From Ignavibacteria bacterium (GTDB taxonomy: Bacteria; Bacteroidota; Ignavibacteria; Tepidaquicellales; Tepidaquicellaceae): DNA of 60,141 bases. Shown here in pieces: positions 28,283 through 37,171 of this stretch. The DNA lies in the NCBI GenBank assembly GCA_019694675.1, contig JAIBBK010000023.1:1-60141 (forward strand). The letters run 5' to 3'. Position 1 is the first letter of the stretch. Every line of letters starts with the position of its first letter. The notes beneath the pieces were generated by a model that saw nothing but the letters and a program-made list of their open reading frames with translations, did not search any database and had not been told where the DNA came from. Made by a program: the position numbers and the translations under genes.

Positions 28283-30088
28283 ATGTCTGAAAACACTATA
28301 CATCCGGATGAAAACCGGGACAATGGGGATAATCCGGATCAGAAGGGAGATACCTCCCGGCAAACCGACGAAACTTCCAATACTACCGGCAGCGAACTAA
28401 CAGGACAAGGGACATCTGCGCCTGAAAACCCGGAGATCCAAAACACGGGTGCGGCCGGAAGCGATCAACCCGGTAAGATTTCTTCTCAGGGTACCGAATC
28501 CGACAGCGGCCGGCCTGCTCAGGGACAATCTCCCGCAAAGCAAAAGACTACATCAGACAGCGACAACCACATCAGTCTCATTGACAGGAACAACCTTCAG
28601 ATCATTGTATCCACCACACGCGGAGTCCGCGTTCATACACTGCTCAAAGATCAATCCACAACCGAAGAGATCCAAAGCGACGAGATATTTCTTCCGCAAA
28701 GAAACGATTTCGGCAAGCAGGTGGCAGAGATCAATATTTCCATTTCAGAACAGGGGCGGTCAGAAGGGGAACTCCCGGCACAGGAAGAGGATGAAAAGGA
28801 AGGGCGTTTCAAACCCAGACTCATAAATGAAAATCTTCAGAAGGTAAAGTTCGAGCTGTTCAAAGGCGAAAGCGTAAAGATCGAATATGAGTTCAAAGAC
28901 AGAAAGACTTCTGCCAGCGTTAAGAGATACAAGAACTATCTTTCCGCAAAGGAAGAAGGCAGGGTCTATGAAGTGGAGATCACGATAACCGTTGAAGACA
29001 TAAGCGAAACGGCCGCAGATATTGCCGAAGGAAATGAATCAGGCAGGATCACTTTGATTCCTAATCCTGAAGTTGCTGAACTTATTCAGCCGCCTATCCC
29101 TCTCGCAGACTATTCCACCGGCGGATATGTGGATGAAAGCGGTTACAAGAATCCGTTCGATGCACTCCGTTCACTCATCAGGAAGAACACTGTAATAGGT
29201 ATTGCCGTGGCTGTGGCTCTTCATCTTGCCGCCGCAGGATACGCTTACTACGGCATATCGAAAAAGAAAAAGGATACTGCCGTTGAGGAACCTCAGCGGC
29301 TCATTGTGATTCAGGATCTTCCGGATCCGAAGATAATGCTTGAGAATGTCGAAGATCCGAACAAGCCGCCTCCCGAAGAAGCAAAGGATGAAGTGGTTGC
29401 ACCGCCAAAGCGGACAGTTCCGCCCAGAAAGGTAGTACAGCCGCCGAAGGTTAACAGGCCTGACAACAGGGAGTCTGACAAGGACACTACGGATCTGACC
29501 TCCGTTTCAAGCGAACTGGATTCTCTTCGAAGGCTAAGCGACAGTCTTCTTGCATCTGATACTTCCGGCGCAAGGGATACTGCCGGAGCGTTCTTCGATA
29601 TACCGGATTCGCTGAGAAACAATTTTACCGAAAGTGACGTCGGGCTCGGCATGTACTTTCCCAACAACTGGAAGCTGATTGACGAACGCGAGATCAATAA
29701 GAATGAGAAAATGTTCAAGGGCGTTCTGCTTACCGATACCACCGCAGAACAGCCCGGAACGCTGACCGTGTTCATACATCTTGACAGGGAAAACAAGGGT
29801 TTCAATACCGAAGAGTTCACGACGGAATTTCTCATGCTGGACACTAATCTCACCGCATTCTCAAAACAGCCAGAGACGCAGGCGGCGCACACAAAGTATG
29901 AGTTCTACATTCTTAACAACATCGGCACGGAGAAGCTTTCTGTAAAGGCCGAGGTAAGAAAGGAATTCTTCGAAAAATACAGAAACGAAATTGAAGCTGT
30001 TGTGAGATCGATCAACATAAAGAAGAAGGAAGATTTGGAAGCGCCGCGGACGGGCGAAGAGGAAGCCGGGAATCCTGAAGGCAATTAG
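28283..30088 (+). CDS. TonB-like single-span membrane protein with large N-terminal domain
   Basis: A 601-residue protein. Residues 1-95 are low-complexity and polar (Asn, Glu, Gly, Ser, Thr), probably disordered. Residues ~96-260 are a soluble beta-containing domain. One membrane helix (about 303-324, GIAVAVALHLAAAGYAYYG) follows. Then comes the TonB-style layout: a short conserved segment (LIVIQDLPDPKIMLENV), a proline/lysine-rich spacer (PPKRTVPPRKVVQPPKV) and a C-terminal ~150-residue domain with YFPNNWKLIDE and KYEFYILNN. The spacer suggests it spans the periplasm, with a cytoplasmic N-terminal half. The C-terminus does not show an obvious TonB fold, so energy transduction is only inferred. 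It stands alone, divergent from the DUF937-OmpA gene. Confidence 0.72.
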   Translation: MSENTIHPDENRDNGDNPDQKGDTSRQTDETSNTTGSELTGQGTSAPENPEIQNTGAAGSDQPGKISSQGTESDSGRPAQGQSPAKQKTTSDSDNHISLIDRNNLQIIVSTTRGVRVHTLLKDQSTTEEIQSDEIFLPQRNDFGKQVAEINISISEQGRSEGELPAQEEDEKEGRFKPRLINENLQKVKFELFKGESVKIEYEFKDRKTSASVKRYKNYLSAKEEGRVYEVEITITVEDISETAADIAEGNESGRITLIPNPEVAELIQPPIPLADYSTGGYVDESGYKNPFDALRSLIRKNTVIGIAVAVALHLAAAGYAYYGISKKKKDTAVEEPQRLIVIQDLPDPKIMLENVEDPNKPPPEEAKDEVVAPPKRTVPPRKVVQPPKVNRPDNRESDKDTTDLTSVSSELDSLRRLSDSLLASDTSGARDTAGAFFDIPDSLRNNFTESDVGLGMYFPNNWKLIDEREINKNEKMFKGVLLTDTTAEQPGTLTVFIHLDRENKGFNTEEFTTEFLMLDTNLTAFSKQPETQAAHTKYEFYILNNIGTEKLSVKAEVRKEFFEKYRNEIEAVVRSINIKKKEDLEAPRTGEEEAGNPEGN

Positions 30089-30111
30089 AGTTTAAGATAC
30101 CTTTGTCTGTG

Positions 30112-30144
30112 AAAAAAGCCGCACTGTTACGTGCGGCTTTTTTT
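30112..30144. terminator. Bidirectional intrinsic terminator
   Basis: GCCGCAC (30118-30124) pairs with GTGCGGC (30131-30137), flanked by six A residues and seven T residues. It closes the TonB-like gene on the plus strand and the long minus-strand gene run that ends with the subtilase. Confidence 0.92.
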
Positions 30145-30167
30145 GTTCTACCGATCTTACTGTGATC

Positions 30168-33092
30168 TTACTTTATGAGAAGCATTCGTTTTGTCTGCGA
30201 GAATCCGTTCGCCTCAAGCCTGTAGAAATAAACACCGCTCGAATAGCCGGAAGCGTTCCAGTCCGCATCATAAGTTCCTGCCTGCAGTACCTGATTGACA
30301 AGCGTTGCAACATTCTGTCCGAGTGAATTGTAGACCTGAAGCTTCGTGAGTCCCGGAGTGGCTACGGAGAATTTGATATTGGTTACGGGATTGAACGGAT
30401 TGGGATAATTCTGCGAAAGCGAAAAGCTCTCCGGCAGTTCGCTTACATAATTATTGATGCCTACAAGCGAAGTGTACTTGTTCCTTGCCGCAACTGCATT
30501 TGCCTGAAGGTCGGCAAGATTGTTTCCCGCCAGAAGCGCAAATGCGATCGTGATCTCTCCGTTAGAGGGAATAGTGTACGGACCGCTTCCGAGTACGTTT
30601 GCAACATCCCTCCCGTTAGTGCCGCCGGCCTGAGTCCTGCCGATACCCGATGACAGCGACTGATACTTCTCTGCATCCGTGAAGCCGTCGTAAATTCCCC
30701 ACGGATTTCCGGAAACTGTATTGTCGTTGTCAATGGCCCAGTATGAAGCATTGGTTGCCGATAAGAGAGATACTCCTGCATAGGTTGAAGGATTATTGTC
30801 AGTCCTCCAGATGTAGCCGAGCCTGTTCGTGGCATCATAGTCAATCTTGTTGAGGTCACCCTGCGAACCGATGTCCCAGTCGCCGAACAGCCCTGCATAG
30901 AAATTCGTAACATCGGAGGCATTGGTGTTCTTGATCCTGTATCGCATTATGATGTAATCTTCGTCAGCCTCGTTTGCAAATGCAAAACTGTTGAATGATA
31001 TCTCAATTCCTATCTTGTTCGTTCCTGCGCCGTTGTCATTGTATATTGCGCTTCCGTCCTGATTTGAGATCACACCGGGCTGAGTGATCTGGAACGGTAT
31101 AACGCTGGTGAAGTCATTGTTCTGCAATGACTGGTCTGCGCCTCTTACAACGTCGGACACTTTCGAAGCTGATGTGGCGCAAATGAGGCCGCCTTCAAAG
31201 AGCATGTTTGCCTGGTTGTTGTACTTGAATCCGATTCCCTGAGTGTTGTTCGAGTAATCGTTGAATCCGAAATTGCCGCGGCTGTTGATTGTTGTGGCGA
31301 TCTTGTTTGCATCCATACTGAAGTAGCTTGGATTCACCACGACGCTAACATATTCAAAGTCACTGTAAGAGCCGTCTGTGTATGTAAGCTTGAAGCTGAT
31401 GATCGTATTTGCAGGAGCGGTCGGATTCACCCTCACTCTGAACGGTGAACTGCCGTTTGTGGCATTTCCGAGAGTCGGTATAGCACCAAGCGAAGCGCCC
31501 GGATTCAGTATCGTGATGGCTGTTGATGTTGCCGTGATCGCAACTGAAGCGGCGCCTGTTGCCTGCAGATAGTTTTTGAAATCGCCCACTATGCTCAGCG
31601 TGTCGTTCGGCTGAGGCACATTGTTGTTTCCGTCCGTCACCGTTACGGATGTGAGCCTGATTGCCGGTGAGTTGACTGTAAGCGCCTTGAACATGTTAAC
31701 CCTTCCCTTTCCGAGCTGTCCCACATAGGAAGGATTCTGCGCGTCAATGTTATCGCAGGTCACTCTTACTTTCTCGCCAACCTGCATTGCGGTGTAGGTC
31801 GGAAACTGTGATTTCACAATTCCGCAAACGCCTGCGGCAATCGGAGATGCCATTGATGTTCCGTCGAATATTGCATATGAGTTGTTCCAGAGCGTGCTGT
31901 AAATGCTTGATCCCGGAGCGCATATGTCGATTGCCGTTCCGTAGTTTGAAAACGATGACCTTACATCAGATGAGTTTGTAGATGCAACGCTGAGCACATA
32001 TTTATAGGATGCAGGATAGAAGAGTGCGTTTGAACTGTTGTTGCCTGCGGCGCACACCACCAGCGCGTTCTTGTTCACGGTTGCGTAAGTGATCACATCC
32101 TGTTCAAACTGTCCTCCTCCTCCGCCGCCCCATGAGCAATTGATGACGGCGCAGCCCCTTTCGGCCGCGTATCTTACTCCTTCTATTCCGTTAATGATAT
32201 ATCCCAGTCCACCGGGAGCGCGTGTATCGTTGTCAGCCGAGCACTTGATGCCCATAAGCTTGCATTTGAAACCGACACCGGCGACTCCGGTACCGTTGTT
32301 CGTCACAGCGGAAGCATCACCGGCCACATGCGATCCGTGATTGTTGTTTGAGCCCATTATCATCGGGTCATTGTCGGGTACGATGTTCATGTAATCTGCT
32401 CCCGCAAAATCCCAGCCCCTGTAATTGTCAGTGTATCCGTCGCCGTCATCGTCAGTTCCGTTTACAGGATCGGCATAATTGATCTTTATGTTGGCGGCAA
32501 GGTCTGGATGATCCCAGTCAATTCCCGAATCAACAATTCCTATCACAACATTCGTATCTCCCTGCTGAACATCCCAGCCGGTGTTTGCAGCGATCTTGTT
32601 GATGTAGTATTGCTGTCCCAGCGAAGGATCGTTCGGAGTGAATGCAACCTTGTGCACATATTTGGGCTGTGCATATTCAACCAGTCCCGTTGCGAAGATC
32701 TCGTTCACTGCCTGCTCCACCGAAACCGGCGAAGTGTATCTTACGGAGTATATCAGAGAGAGGTCAGATGTCTTCTCTCCGCCTATTGACTCGACTGCGG
32801 GTTTGACTGCATCCGGAAAGACCTTTGCCGGAGAGACTGCACCGAGTGCTGACAGCGCTGCTTCCATTTTCGGATCGCCGATGGAATTGATGCCTGCTAT
32901 GCTCCTGTTCGATTCCTTAAGCCGGAATATCACCGTATTCGGCATGTAGTCGTTTTCTGTCAGTCCTTCAGCAAGCCGGAAATACGCGGGGCCGCCTTTA
33001 GATGGCAGTTCGCTCCTGTTAACAAATGCCGTGAGCGATGTAAATATCACGAATGCGCTCAGGAACAGTGCCGGAAATCTTACGCTTTTCAT
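30168..33092 (-). CDS. Secreted subtilisin-like serine protease (S8) with T9SS C-terminal domain
   Basis: A 974-residue protein with a signal peptide (MKSVRFPALFLSAFVIFTSL). An inhibitor-type propeptide (about 45-150) is followed by the S8 catalytic domain. The triad is Asp188 (GIVDSGIDWDHP), His252 (NHGSHVAG) and Ser413 (GTSMASPIAAG), with oxyanion Asn351 (CAAGNNSSN). Beta-rich domains follow, and the T9SS sorting domain starts PESFSLSQNYPNPFNPVTN, ending SQTKRMLLIK. It should be an extracellular endopeptidase attached to or released from the cell surface. It starts 30 bp after ndk and is the last gene of a long co-directional run, although an unrecognised promoter of its own is possible. 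Confidence 0.95.
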   Translation of the reverse strand: MKSVRFPALFLSAFVIFTSLTAFVNRSELPSKGGPAYFRLAEGLTENDYMPNTVIFRLKESNRSIAGINSIGDPKMEAALSALGAVSPAKVFPDAVKPAVESIGGEKTSDLSLIYSVRYTSPVSVEQAVNEIFATGLVEYAQPKYVHKVAFTPNDPSLGQQYYINKIAANTGWDVQQGDTNVVIGIVDSGIDWDHPDLAANIKINYADPVNGTDDDGDGYTDNYRGWDFAGADYMNIVPDNDPMIMGSNNNHGSHVAGDASAVTNNGTGVAGVGFKCKLMGIKCSADNDTRAPGGLGYIINGIEGVRYAAERGCAVINCSWGGGGGGQFEQDVITYATVNKNALVVCAAGNNSSNALFYPASYKYVLSVASTNSSDVRSSFSNYGTAIDICAPGSSIYSTLWNNSYAIFDGTSMASPIAAGVCGIVKSQFPTYTAMQVGEKVRVTCDNIDAQNPSYVGQLGKGRVNMFKALTVNSPAIRLTSVTVTDGNNNVPQPNDTLSIVGDFKNYLQATGAASVAITATSTAITILNPGASLGAIPTLGNATNGSSPFRVRVNPTAPANTIISFKLTYTDGSYSDFEYVSVVVNPSYFSMDANKIATTINSRGNFGFNDYSNNTQGIGFKYNNQANMLFEGGLICATSASKVSDVVRGADQSLQNNDFTSVIPFQITQPGVISNQDGSAIYNDNGAGTNKIGIEISFNSFAFANEADEDYIIMRYRIKNTNASDVTNFYAGLFGDWDIGSQGDLNKIDYDATNRLGYIWRTDNNPSTYAGVSLLSATNASYWAIDNDNTVSGNPWGIYDGFTDAEKYQSLSSGIGRTQAGGTNGRDVANVLGSGPYTIPSNGEITIAFALLAGNNLADLQANAVAARNKYTSLVGINNYVSELPESFSLSQNYPNPFNPVTNIKFSVATPGLTKLQVYNSLGQNVATLVNQVLQAGTYDADWNASGYSSGVYFYRLEANGFSQTKRMLLIK

Positions 33093-33122
33093 TTACGTGT
33101 TTATTTGTTTGAAAAAATTGTC

Positions 33123-33539
33123 TTACGCGAGTTCGGATTCTCTGAAAAAGAATGCAACTTCATTCATTCCGTTCTCCACAGAATCTGATCCGTGCACTGC
33201 GTTCTCTCCTTTGGAGCTTGCAAAGAGCTTTCTTATTGTTCCTTCTGCAGCTTCAGCCGGATCGGTCGCGCCTATGAGCGTCCTGTAATCCGCCACGGCA
33301 TTTTCCTTTTCAAGCGCTATTACTACCACAGGCCCGGATGTCATGAACGAAACAAGTTCTTTGTAAAACGGCCTTTCTCTGTGAATCTCATAGAACAATC
33401 CTGCTTCTCTTTCCGATAGCTGAGCCATGCGCATGCCTTTCATCTTAAAACCGCTGTCGAGTATCTTCTGAATTATGCTGCCCTGTACGTTCTTCTTTAC
33501 TGCATCGGGCTTAATGATGCAAAGTGTTCTTTCTGCCAA
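33123..33539 (-). CDS. ndk: Nucleoside diphosphate kinase
   Basis: A 138-residue enzyme of the usual length for bacterial Ndk. It transfers the gamma-phosphate of ATP to nucleoside diphosphates through a phosphohistidine. The N-terminal [14 protein letters not shown] strand and the catalytic NAVHGSDS (His116) are intact, as is the [16 protein letters not shown] segment. The start is TTG (LAERTL...); no in-frame ATG gives a better N-terminus. It lies 44 bp after the PBP1A gene and 30 bp before the subtilase, consistent with read-through transcription. It supplies NTPs and dNTPs in the cytoplasm and would complement NrdJ elsewhere in the window. Confidence 0.97.
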   Translation of the reverse strand: MAERTLCIIKPDAVKKNVQGSIIQKILDSGFKMKGMRMAQLSEREAGLFYEIHRERPFYKELVSFMTSGPVVVIALEKENAVADYRTLIGATDPAEAAEGTIRKLFASSKGENAVHGSDSVENGMNEVAFFFRESELA

Positions 33540-33583
33540 TTTGGTATTATCCTTTCTGAGTTTTGATTTGTGATCTTATAAGG

Positions 33584-35893
33584 TCAGTATCCTACGCTTC
33601 CTTCCGGAGGTTCGCTTGATTCGGATGATGTTTCCGCCGGTGCGGAGTAATGGTACATTCCGCATTTCTGTGAACCGGCCTTCTTTATTATGAGGTCCTG
33701 CGTTGAAGGACAGGTACCGTTGCTTTGCAGTCCTGTGACAGTGCAGACGCTGGCTTCCTCCACATTGTCAGGCATCAGGAAGTACGCTACGGGAAAATCA
33801 AACTCGTCGTCGGAGTAAAGTAGCTGCATGAACTTGCCCCAGATCGGAGCCGCAGCTTTTCCGCCCTGACCGTAAGCTCCGCCGAATTTTATTCTCGCGT
33901 CGTCAAATCCGAGCCAGATGCCCGCTACATACTGCGGTGTGAAACCGATGAACCATGCATCGCCGTAACTTTGTGAAGTTCCGGTCTTGCCTGCCGCCGG
34001 CCTGTGAAAATACTGTCTCACGCTTGTTGCTGTACCGTAATCTATTACATCCTCCATCATGTCGCACATTACAAACGCAACTTCCTCACTAAGCACTTCC
34101 TTTGTTTCAGGGTTGAATTCCTGTATCAGTTTTCCGTTCCTGTCTTCAATTCTGAGAATCGAAATCGGCTCGACCCATATTCCTTCGTTTGCAAAAACTC
34201 CGTACGCATTTGTGATCTCAAGCGGACTCACTTCACCCGCTCCGAGACTCAGTGACAGCACATTCGGGAGCTCGGACTTGATTCCCATCCTGTGCGCAAG
34301 GTCAATGACCTTGTCTATCGGCGCAAGCTCCATCGCGGTTCTTACGGCAATCACGTTTACTGAATTTGCAATGCCATCCCGCATTGAGATCCTGCCGCCG
34401 GTTCCTCCTCCCTTGGGAGACCACATTGTACCGCCGATGTTGATGTTGATGGGATTGTTTGAAACCATGTATCCCGGAGAATAACCGGAATTCACAGCGG
34501 TTGCATAAACAAACGGTTTGAATGATGAACCCGGCTGACGCTTTATCTGCGTCACATGATTGAGGCCGTACTTGAATGATATGGACGGATTTGCTCCCAC
34601 CATTGCCTTTATCTCGCCGTTCTTCGGATCCAATACCACAAATCCGATCTGAACGGTTGTGGTAAGCGATTTGACAGAGTCAACGAAACTCTTGTCGCTC
34701 TTCAGCTTCTCATATATTTTGTTGCGTTCCTGCTCGGTCTTTGCCTTCTTGTACTGCTCCGACTGTACAATGTATCTGATCACCGCATCGTTAAGGATCT
34801 CCTTGCTTCCGGAGCTGTTCCAGTTCCAGTAACCGTTGAATGACCTTTGGAACGGCCCGAGAAGTGTCCTTGCCGCATCGACAGCGTGTTTCTGAAAGCG
34901 GGAGTCGAGCGATGTATAGACCTTCAGCCCGTCACGGTAAAGATCGAATCCGTATTTCTCAGCCATTGCTTCAAGCTGCTGCCTCACATACTCCGTGAAC
35001 TGAGGTGCGGGAGAATTGAAGCTGGCATAGTCTTTTCTTATGTTGAGCTTGATCGGATCCCTTGAAACAAGGTCATAAGTTTCACTCGTAATGAAGTCTG
35101 ACTCCTTCATTTCATTGAGCACGAGGTTTCTTCTCTTGAGAGCGGCATCCGGATATTCAACAGGATCGTAGTTTGTCGGCGACTTCAGAGTGGCTACAAG
35201 CAATGCGCATTCATCCAGCGACAAGTCCCTCGCGCTTTTGTTGAAATATGTCTGCGCGGCCGCTTCAACACCGTATGCTCCTTTGCCGAAATAAACCGTA
35301 TTCAGATAGTATGCGAGGATCTCGTCTTTGGTGTAAGTCTTCTCTATCTGAACCGCTGTCATCGCTTCACGTATCTTTCTGTTGAGAGAAACTTCCGTTC
35401 CTATATCTTTGTAAAGATTCCTTGCAAGCTGTTGCGTGATGGTTGATGCGCCCTCCCTCGCGAGGTTGCCGCTTGCTATGTTCTTGAATACCGCCTTGAA
35501 TATTCTTTCAAGATGAACACCCCAGTGGTCATAGAATTTCCTGTCCTCGGTTGCGATCAGTGCATTGATCATATCCTTGGGGATGCTGTCGAGAGTGACC
35601 TTTGTCCTGTTCTTGAGGAAGAACTTGTCTATGAGCTCTCCGTCTGAAGAGAAGACCTTTGTAGCCTCTTCCAGTTTCGGATTCTCAAGTTCTTCAAGAG
35701 ACGGAAGTGTGTTGGACAGGTAGACAAGATATCCGGCAGCCAGCCCTGTGCAAACGAGTATTCCGAATATCAGCGTGCCGATCAGCTTGTTTCCGGTCTT
35801 CTTCTTCTTGCCGGCACTTTGCCTGTATTTTTTGTCGGAAAAATATTTGTCGAGTTCTTCGTCCGTATATTTTCCCTTATCGCTTTTTTTCAA
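33584..35893 (-). CDS. mrcA: Class A penicillin-binding protein (PBP1A type)
   Basis: A 769-residue bifunctional peptidoglycan synthase. A basic cytoplasmic N-terminus and one membrane helix (about 37-60) lead to a GT51 glycosyltransferase domain (catalytic Glu116 in ATEDRKFYDHWG, then EGASTITQQLARNL). The transpeptidase domain has SSFK (456-459), SVN (511-513) and KTGTS (636-640). The C-terminal tail (TGLQSNGTCPSTQ) contains cysteines that could form a disulfide. The start is a TTG that overlaps the lpxH stop (TTGA), so translation is probably coupled. It polymerises and cross-links glycan strands in the periplasm. Confidence 0.97.
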   Translation of the reverse strand: MKKSDKGKYTDEELDKYFSDKKYRQSAGKKKKTGNKLIGTLIFGILVCTGLAAGYLVYLSNTLPSLEELENPKLEEATKVFSSDGELIDKFFLKNRTKVTLDSIPKDMINALIATEDRKFYDHWGVHLERIFKAVFKNIASGNLAREGASTITQQLARNLYKDIGTEVSLNRKIREAMTAVQIEKTYTKDEILAYYLNTVYFGKGAYGVEAAAQTYFNKSARDLSLDECALLVATLKSPTNYDPVEYPDAALKRRNLVLNEMKESDFITSETYDLVSRDPIKLNIRKDYASFNSPAPQFTEYVRQQLEAMAEKYGFDLYRDGLKVYTSLDSRFQKHAVDAARTLLGPFQRSFNGYWNWNSSGSKEILNDAVIRYIVQSEQYKKAKTEQERNKIYEKLKSDKSFVDSVKSLTTTVQIGFVVLDPKNGEIKAMVGANPSISFKYGLNHVTQIKRQPGSSFKPFVYATAVNSGYSPGYMVSNNPININIGGTMWSPKGGGTGGRISMRDGIANSVNVIAVRTAMELAPIDKVIDLAHRMGIKSELPNVLSLSLGAGEVSPLEITNAYGVFANEGIWVEPISILRIEDRNGKLIQEFNPETKEVLSEEVAFVMCDMMEDVIDYGTATSVRQYFHRPAAGKTGTSQSYGDAWFIGFTPQYVAGIWLGFDDARIKFGGAYGQGGKAAAPIWGKFMQLLYSDDEFDFPVAYFLMPDNVEEASVCTVTGLQSNGTCPSTQDLIIKKAGSQKCGMYHYSAPAETSSESSEPPEGSVGY

Positions 35894-36651
35894 ATCTTTG
35901 CTGACGCAGTTTTTGCTTCTTCTTTGCTTTTAAATTCAGTCAGTTCAAATACACCGTTCCTGAACAAACCGTAAGAACTGTGTTCGATCCAGTCTCCGAG
36001 GTTCACATAGTAACCTTGATTATGCCTTATCATCTGAGGAAGATGCCTGTGGCCCATTATCACATAATCAAAACCTTCATCCACTTTTGAAAAAGCGGCA
36101 TCACGCAGTCCGTCACTCTTTGAATAGTCTTTTGCGGAAGTGTGAACTCTTGAAGTCTCAGATGTGCCCTTTGCAAGCCTGATGCCGATGTCAGGATGAA
36201 TGAGGGAATAAAGCCTCTGGCTTAATTTGCTCCTCATCACCTTCTTAAGGATCCTGTATCCGGAATCGTTATATGCGAAACCGTCTCCGTGATGGATAAA
36301 GAACTTCTTGCCTTCAATCACCCTTTCGATGTGCTCGTGGCAGATCTCGATTCCAAATTCATTCCTGAAGTAATCGCCTTTCCAGAAATCGTGATTTCCG
36401 GCAATGTAGTTGATGGTGATCCCGCTTTCCACAAGCTCCGAGATCTTCGCAAGCAGTCTGTAAAATCCTTTCGGAACAACCTGCTTATATTCGATCCAGC
36501 AGTCAAAAAGATCACCGACTATGAATATCTCAGCCGCATCTTCAGAAGCCGATTCCAGGAACCGGATCAGTTTCCTTTCCTTTTTGCGCTCCTTCTCGGG
36601 AGACTCGAGCCCGAGATGCACGTCGGAAAAGAAATAGTAGGAATCACTCAT
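35890..36651 (-). CDS. lpxH: UDP-2,3-diacylglucosamine pyrophosphohydrolase (LpxH-like)
   Basis: A 253-residue calcineurin-type metallophosphoesterase. The metal-binding set is complete: SDVHLG (Asp10, His12), GDLFDCW (Asp47), GNHDFW (Asn86, His87), HHGDG and MGHRHLPQ. FFSDVHLG at the very start, the inserted helical cap and the overall length fit LpxH, which removes UMP from UDP-2,3-diacylglucosamine to give lipid X in lipid A synthesis. The general metallophosphoesterase family is the alternative. It starts 13 bp after the DsbD-alpha-like gene and overlaps the PBP1A start by 4 bp, so it is part of an envelope operon. Confidence 0.88.
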   Translation of the reverse strand: MSDSYYFFSDVHLGLESPEKERKKERKLIRFLESASEDAAEIFIVGDLFDCWIEYKQVVPKGFYRLLAKISELVESGITINYIAGNHDFWKGDYFRNEFGIEICHEHIERVIEGKKFFIHHGDGFAYNDSGYRILKKVMRSKLSQRLYSLIHPDIGIRLAKGTSETSRVHTSAKDYSKSDGLRDAAFSKVDEGFDYVIMGHRHLPQMIRHNQGYYVNLGDWIEHSSYGLFRNGVFELTEFKSKEEAKTASAKI

Positions 36652-36664
36652 CAGGTGTGAGCGA

Positions 36665-37096
36665 TTATTTTACTTTGATTTTCGCGGAGAAGTTTTTGTT
36701 TCCCATTTTACAGACCCCGTCGGATGTAGAACAGTATCCGAATTTGACTGAGCCGTCAATAACAAGCTGGCCTCCGCTTGGTGCTCCCGAAGGGACCACA
36801 AAGTTGTATCTTACTTTCGAACCGTCTATATAATCACCATCACCGCCTGTATAATCCTGAAGTCCCTGTCCGTCAACGCCTGATACGCTTACTTCAACTC
36901 CCGGTTCCTTTGGCACTTTAACGCCTGAGGATGTCTTGAAACTTATTGTCAGTACACCCGATTCACCCGGAGAATATGTTTTCTTGTCAGTTGATACTGA
37001 AACCCCGGGCAATTTCTGCGAATATGCGCTTTCCGATACCAGGGCAATTGCAGCAAAGACCAGAAAAAACGCGGATAGCCGCATGAATTTGGACAT
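36665..37096 (-). CDS. Secreted DsbD N-terminal (alpha)-domain-like protein
   Basis: A 143-residue protein from the ATG at 37096, which begins a signal peptide (MSKFMRLSAFFLVFAAIALV, cleavage after AYSQ). The mature part is an immunoglobulin-like domain: DKKTYSPGESGVLTISFKT at the start, IDGSVKFGYCSTSDGVCKMG near the end. The two cysteines in GYCSTSDGVC are placed like those of the DsbD alpha domain, which hands electrons to periplasmic partners, but no membrane or thioredoxin domain is attached. It may be a stand-alone thiol-exchange or chaperone-like protein. An upstream in-frame ATG (37159) is excluded because the promoter lies between the two. Confidence 0.75.
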   Translation of the reverse strand: MSKFMRLSAFFLVFAAIALVSESAYSQKLPGVSVSTDKKTYSPGESGVLTISFKTSSGVKVPKEPGVEVSVSGVDGQGLQDYTGGDGDYIDGSKVRYNFVVPSGAPSGGQLVIDGSVKFGYCSTSDGVCKMGNKNFSAKIKVK

Positions 37097-37118
37097 TTTT
37101 ACGATTGTTAATTTGTGA

Positions 37119-37150
37119 AAAATATACTGAAATTGGATTTTTATTACAAA
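37119..37150 (-). promoter_or_regulatory. Promoter in front of the DsbD-alpha-like gene
   Basis: On the minus strand TTTG (37147-37150), a 20-bp spacer and TATATTTT (37119-37126) match the Bacteroidota pattern with one mismatch in the -7 element. The implied start near 37112 gives a leader of about 15 nt and supports the ATG at 37096. It could drive lpxH, PBP1A and ndk independently of folE2. Confidence 0.55.
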
Positions 37151-37171
37151 GTCATTCACCCGCTGAGGTGA

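Noticed and set aside
29311..29892. 193-residue minus-strand open frame rich in Ser/Val
   Set aside because: It is the antisense shadow of the TonB-like gene.
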